The notes under the pieces are model-generated. The model was not told where the DNA came from and did no database searches. It saw only the letters and a list, made by a program, of their open reading frames with translations. Both the position numbers and the translations under genes were made by a program. DNA of 64,000 nucleotides, taken from the NCBI RefSeq assembly GCF_001404515.1, contig NZ_CXWE01000002.1, forward strand, positions 620,001 to 684,000, written 5' to 3'. Numbering within the stretch: the first letter of the stretch is position 1; the number at the start of each line of letters is the position of its first letter. The DNA is from Roseibium album (GTDB lineage Bacteria; Pseudomonadota; Alphaproteobacteria; Rhizobiales; Stappiaceae). Of the stretch, positions 63,140 to 64,000 are shown one piece after another.

Positions 63140-64000
63140 TCAGGAACATTGCGCACGGAGGCGTTCGTCCCGCGCTTCTGACAGAACTGCCGGCGCTGCA
63201 TCAGGATACTTGTTCAAAAGTTCGGAAAATGTCGCACATGCGGCGGCGGACTGCCCAAGTCCACGCAGCGAGACGCCCAGCTTCAGAAGGCTGTCCGGGC
63301 TTTTGCTGTTACCGGGAAAATCCGTATAGGTTTTCAGGAAGGCATCTGCCGCTCCGCGATAATCCTGTTGCGCCAGAAGGCTTTCGCCGAGCCAGTACTG
63401 GGCATTGGGAGTGAGATCACTGTCGGGATATGTTTCCAGAAATGTTCTGAAGCCCCGTTCAGCGTTTGAATAATCACCGTTGACTGCAAGCGAATAGGCT
63501 TCGTCGTAGTCCGACCTCGGATCTCCGCTTCCAATGATACCTGCAATCGCGTCGTCATCGGTGGCAAGATTTGGGTCGGGTGCAAGGTCAAGGCCGGCCC
63601 CGGGGACCGTCTCAAGCCCCTTGGCCAACTGTTCCAGATTGATCGGCCCGTCGGAGGGCAATCCGCCGCCGTTTTCATATCCGCCTGTATCGGACCAGTT
63701 TCCATCGCCGGATCCGTTTGCCGAAAGAGTTGCCAGTCCGCCGTCAGGTGTGACCAGATTTCCGCCCTGGGGTGTGCCATCGGCGGCAAGCCCCGGAGCC
63801 GTGCTGCCTGGAGCACTGCTTGGCTCAAGCCCGGATCTTTTTCCTGGTGTCCCGCCTTCCAGCTGTTGAAACCGATACTCGTTGTCTTCCTGCATGCGGC
63901 GCATCTGATCCTGCATTTCCCGCATCTGGAAGGACAGTTGCTCGATCTGTCCTGTCAGCGCCCGTATCCGTTCTTCAAGCTGACCGATCCTGACGGATGA
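63140..64000 (-). CDS. cpoB: Cell division coordinator CpoB / YbgF (5' end outside window)
   Basis: The last 286 residues are visible; the start and signal peptide lie beyond the right edge. The visible part begins with a coiled coil (SSVRIGQLEERIRALTGQ, then QMREMQDQMRRMQEDNEYRFQQLEGG), the TolA-binding trimer region, followed by a Gly-rich linker and C-terminal TPR repeats (YDEAYSLAVNGDYSNAERGF; PNAQYWLGESLLAQQDYRGAADAFL). CpoB acts with the Tol-Pal system in envelope constriction. The neighbouring tilS-ftsH order supports the call. Confidence 0.9.
   Translation of the reverse strand, partial: SSVRIGQLEERIRALTGQIEQLSFQMREMQDQMRRMQEDNEYRFQQLEGGTPGKRSGLEPSSAPGSTAPGLAADGTPQGGNLVTPDGGLATLSANGSGDGNWSDTGGYENGGGLPSDGPINLEQLAKGLETVPGAGLDLAPDPNLATDDDAIAGIIGSGDPRSDYDEAYSLAVNGDYSNAERGFRTFLETYPDSDLTPNAQYWLGESLLAQQDYRGAADAFLKTYTDFPGNSKSPDSLLKLGVSLRGLGQSAAACATFSELLNKYPDAAPAVLSEARDERLRAQCS

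Overview
This is a 64 kb chromosomal stretch of an alphaproteobacterium. The signs are CtrA and its phosphotransferase ChpT, an EipA/DUF1134 envelope protein, a serC leader RNA, an Omp25/31-type outer membrane protein, a DUF2336 protein, a DppA-type operon and GANTC (CcrM-type) methylation sites. The overall style fits a marine Hyphomicrobiales member such as Roseibium/Labrenzia (Stappiaceae); that placement is inference from gene content only.

Layout. 1-8.7 kb: a TetR regulator cut by the left edge, the RNA-binding protein Tex, two tandem paralogous membrane proteins (one noticeably AT-rich), other membrane proteins and lipoproteins, a GntR regulator and a GNAT acetyltransferase. 8.7-11.7 kb: an arsenic cluster (arsR-arsC-aqpS) preceded by a DHA2-type MFS pump. 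11.8-17.2 kb: the dipeptide ABC operon dppABCDF. 17.4-20.5 kb: glycerol catabolism (glpD-glpK); a likely glpR lies at 42.3 kb. 20.8-21.5 kb: a compact cluster of five tRNA-like genes. 21.6-25.7 kb: a YbiO-like MscS channel, a DUF2336 protein and a short PqiA-like protein. 25.9-28.8 kb: fliJ-fliI divergent from ctrA. 28.9-32.7 kb: an exported RidA-like protein, a WYL regulator, a Tat-exported MBL hydrolase and a membrane LytTR regulator. 32.8-39.4 kb: chpT and the chemotaxis operon cheA-cheW-cheY-cheB-cheR. 39.5-45.9 kb: YHS protein, EipA, a coiled-coil membrane protein, GlpR, tRNA-Glu, RluD and the heat-shock sigma factor RpoH. 46-48 kb: thiX-thiY behind a TPP riboswitch. 48-57 kb: a large disordered membrane protein, purA, two transporters, and serC-serA behind a serC leader. 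57-64 kb: a porin-like Omp with two perfect CtrA sites, then glmM, ftsH, tilS and cpoB (cut by the right edge).

The most unusual element is at 21028-21483. Four of the five tRNA-like genes have serine anticodons (CGA, UGA, GGA, GCU), which together can read all six serine codons. They fold with an 8-bp acceptor stem and a 4-bp T stem instead of 7/5, carry long variable arms, mostly have Sec-like D arms, and lack the conserved T54, A58 and U8. The fifth is a divergent tRNA-Tyr(GUA) with a normal T arm. The genes are 1 to 5 nt apart, all encode CCA, and sit directly behind an intrinsic-terminator-like hairpin with no room for a separate promoter. This looks like a second, structurally non-standard serine/tyrosine tRNA set rather than ordinary housekeeping tRNAs.

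Regulatory logic visible in the window: CtrA, ChpT, flagellar export and chemotaxis genes are clustered; the ctrA/fliI intergenic region is packed with nine GANTC sites; and an outer membrane protein carries two full CtrA boxes. Thiamine precursor uptake and serine synthesis have recognisable RNA leaders. Many transcription units end in clear hairpin terminators.
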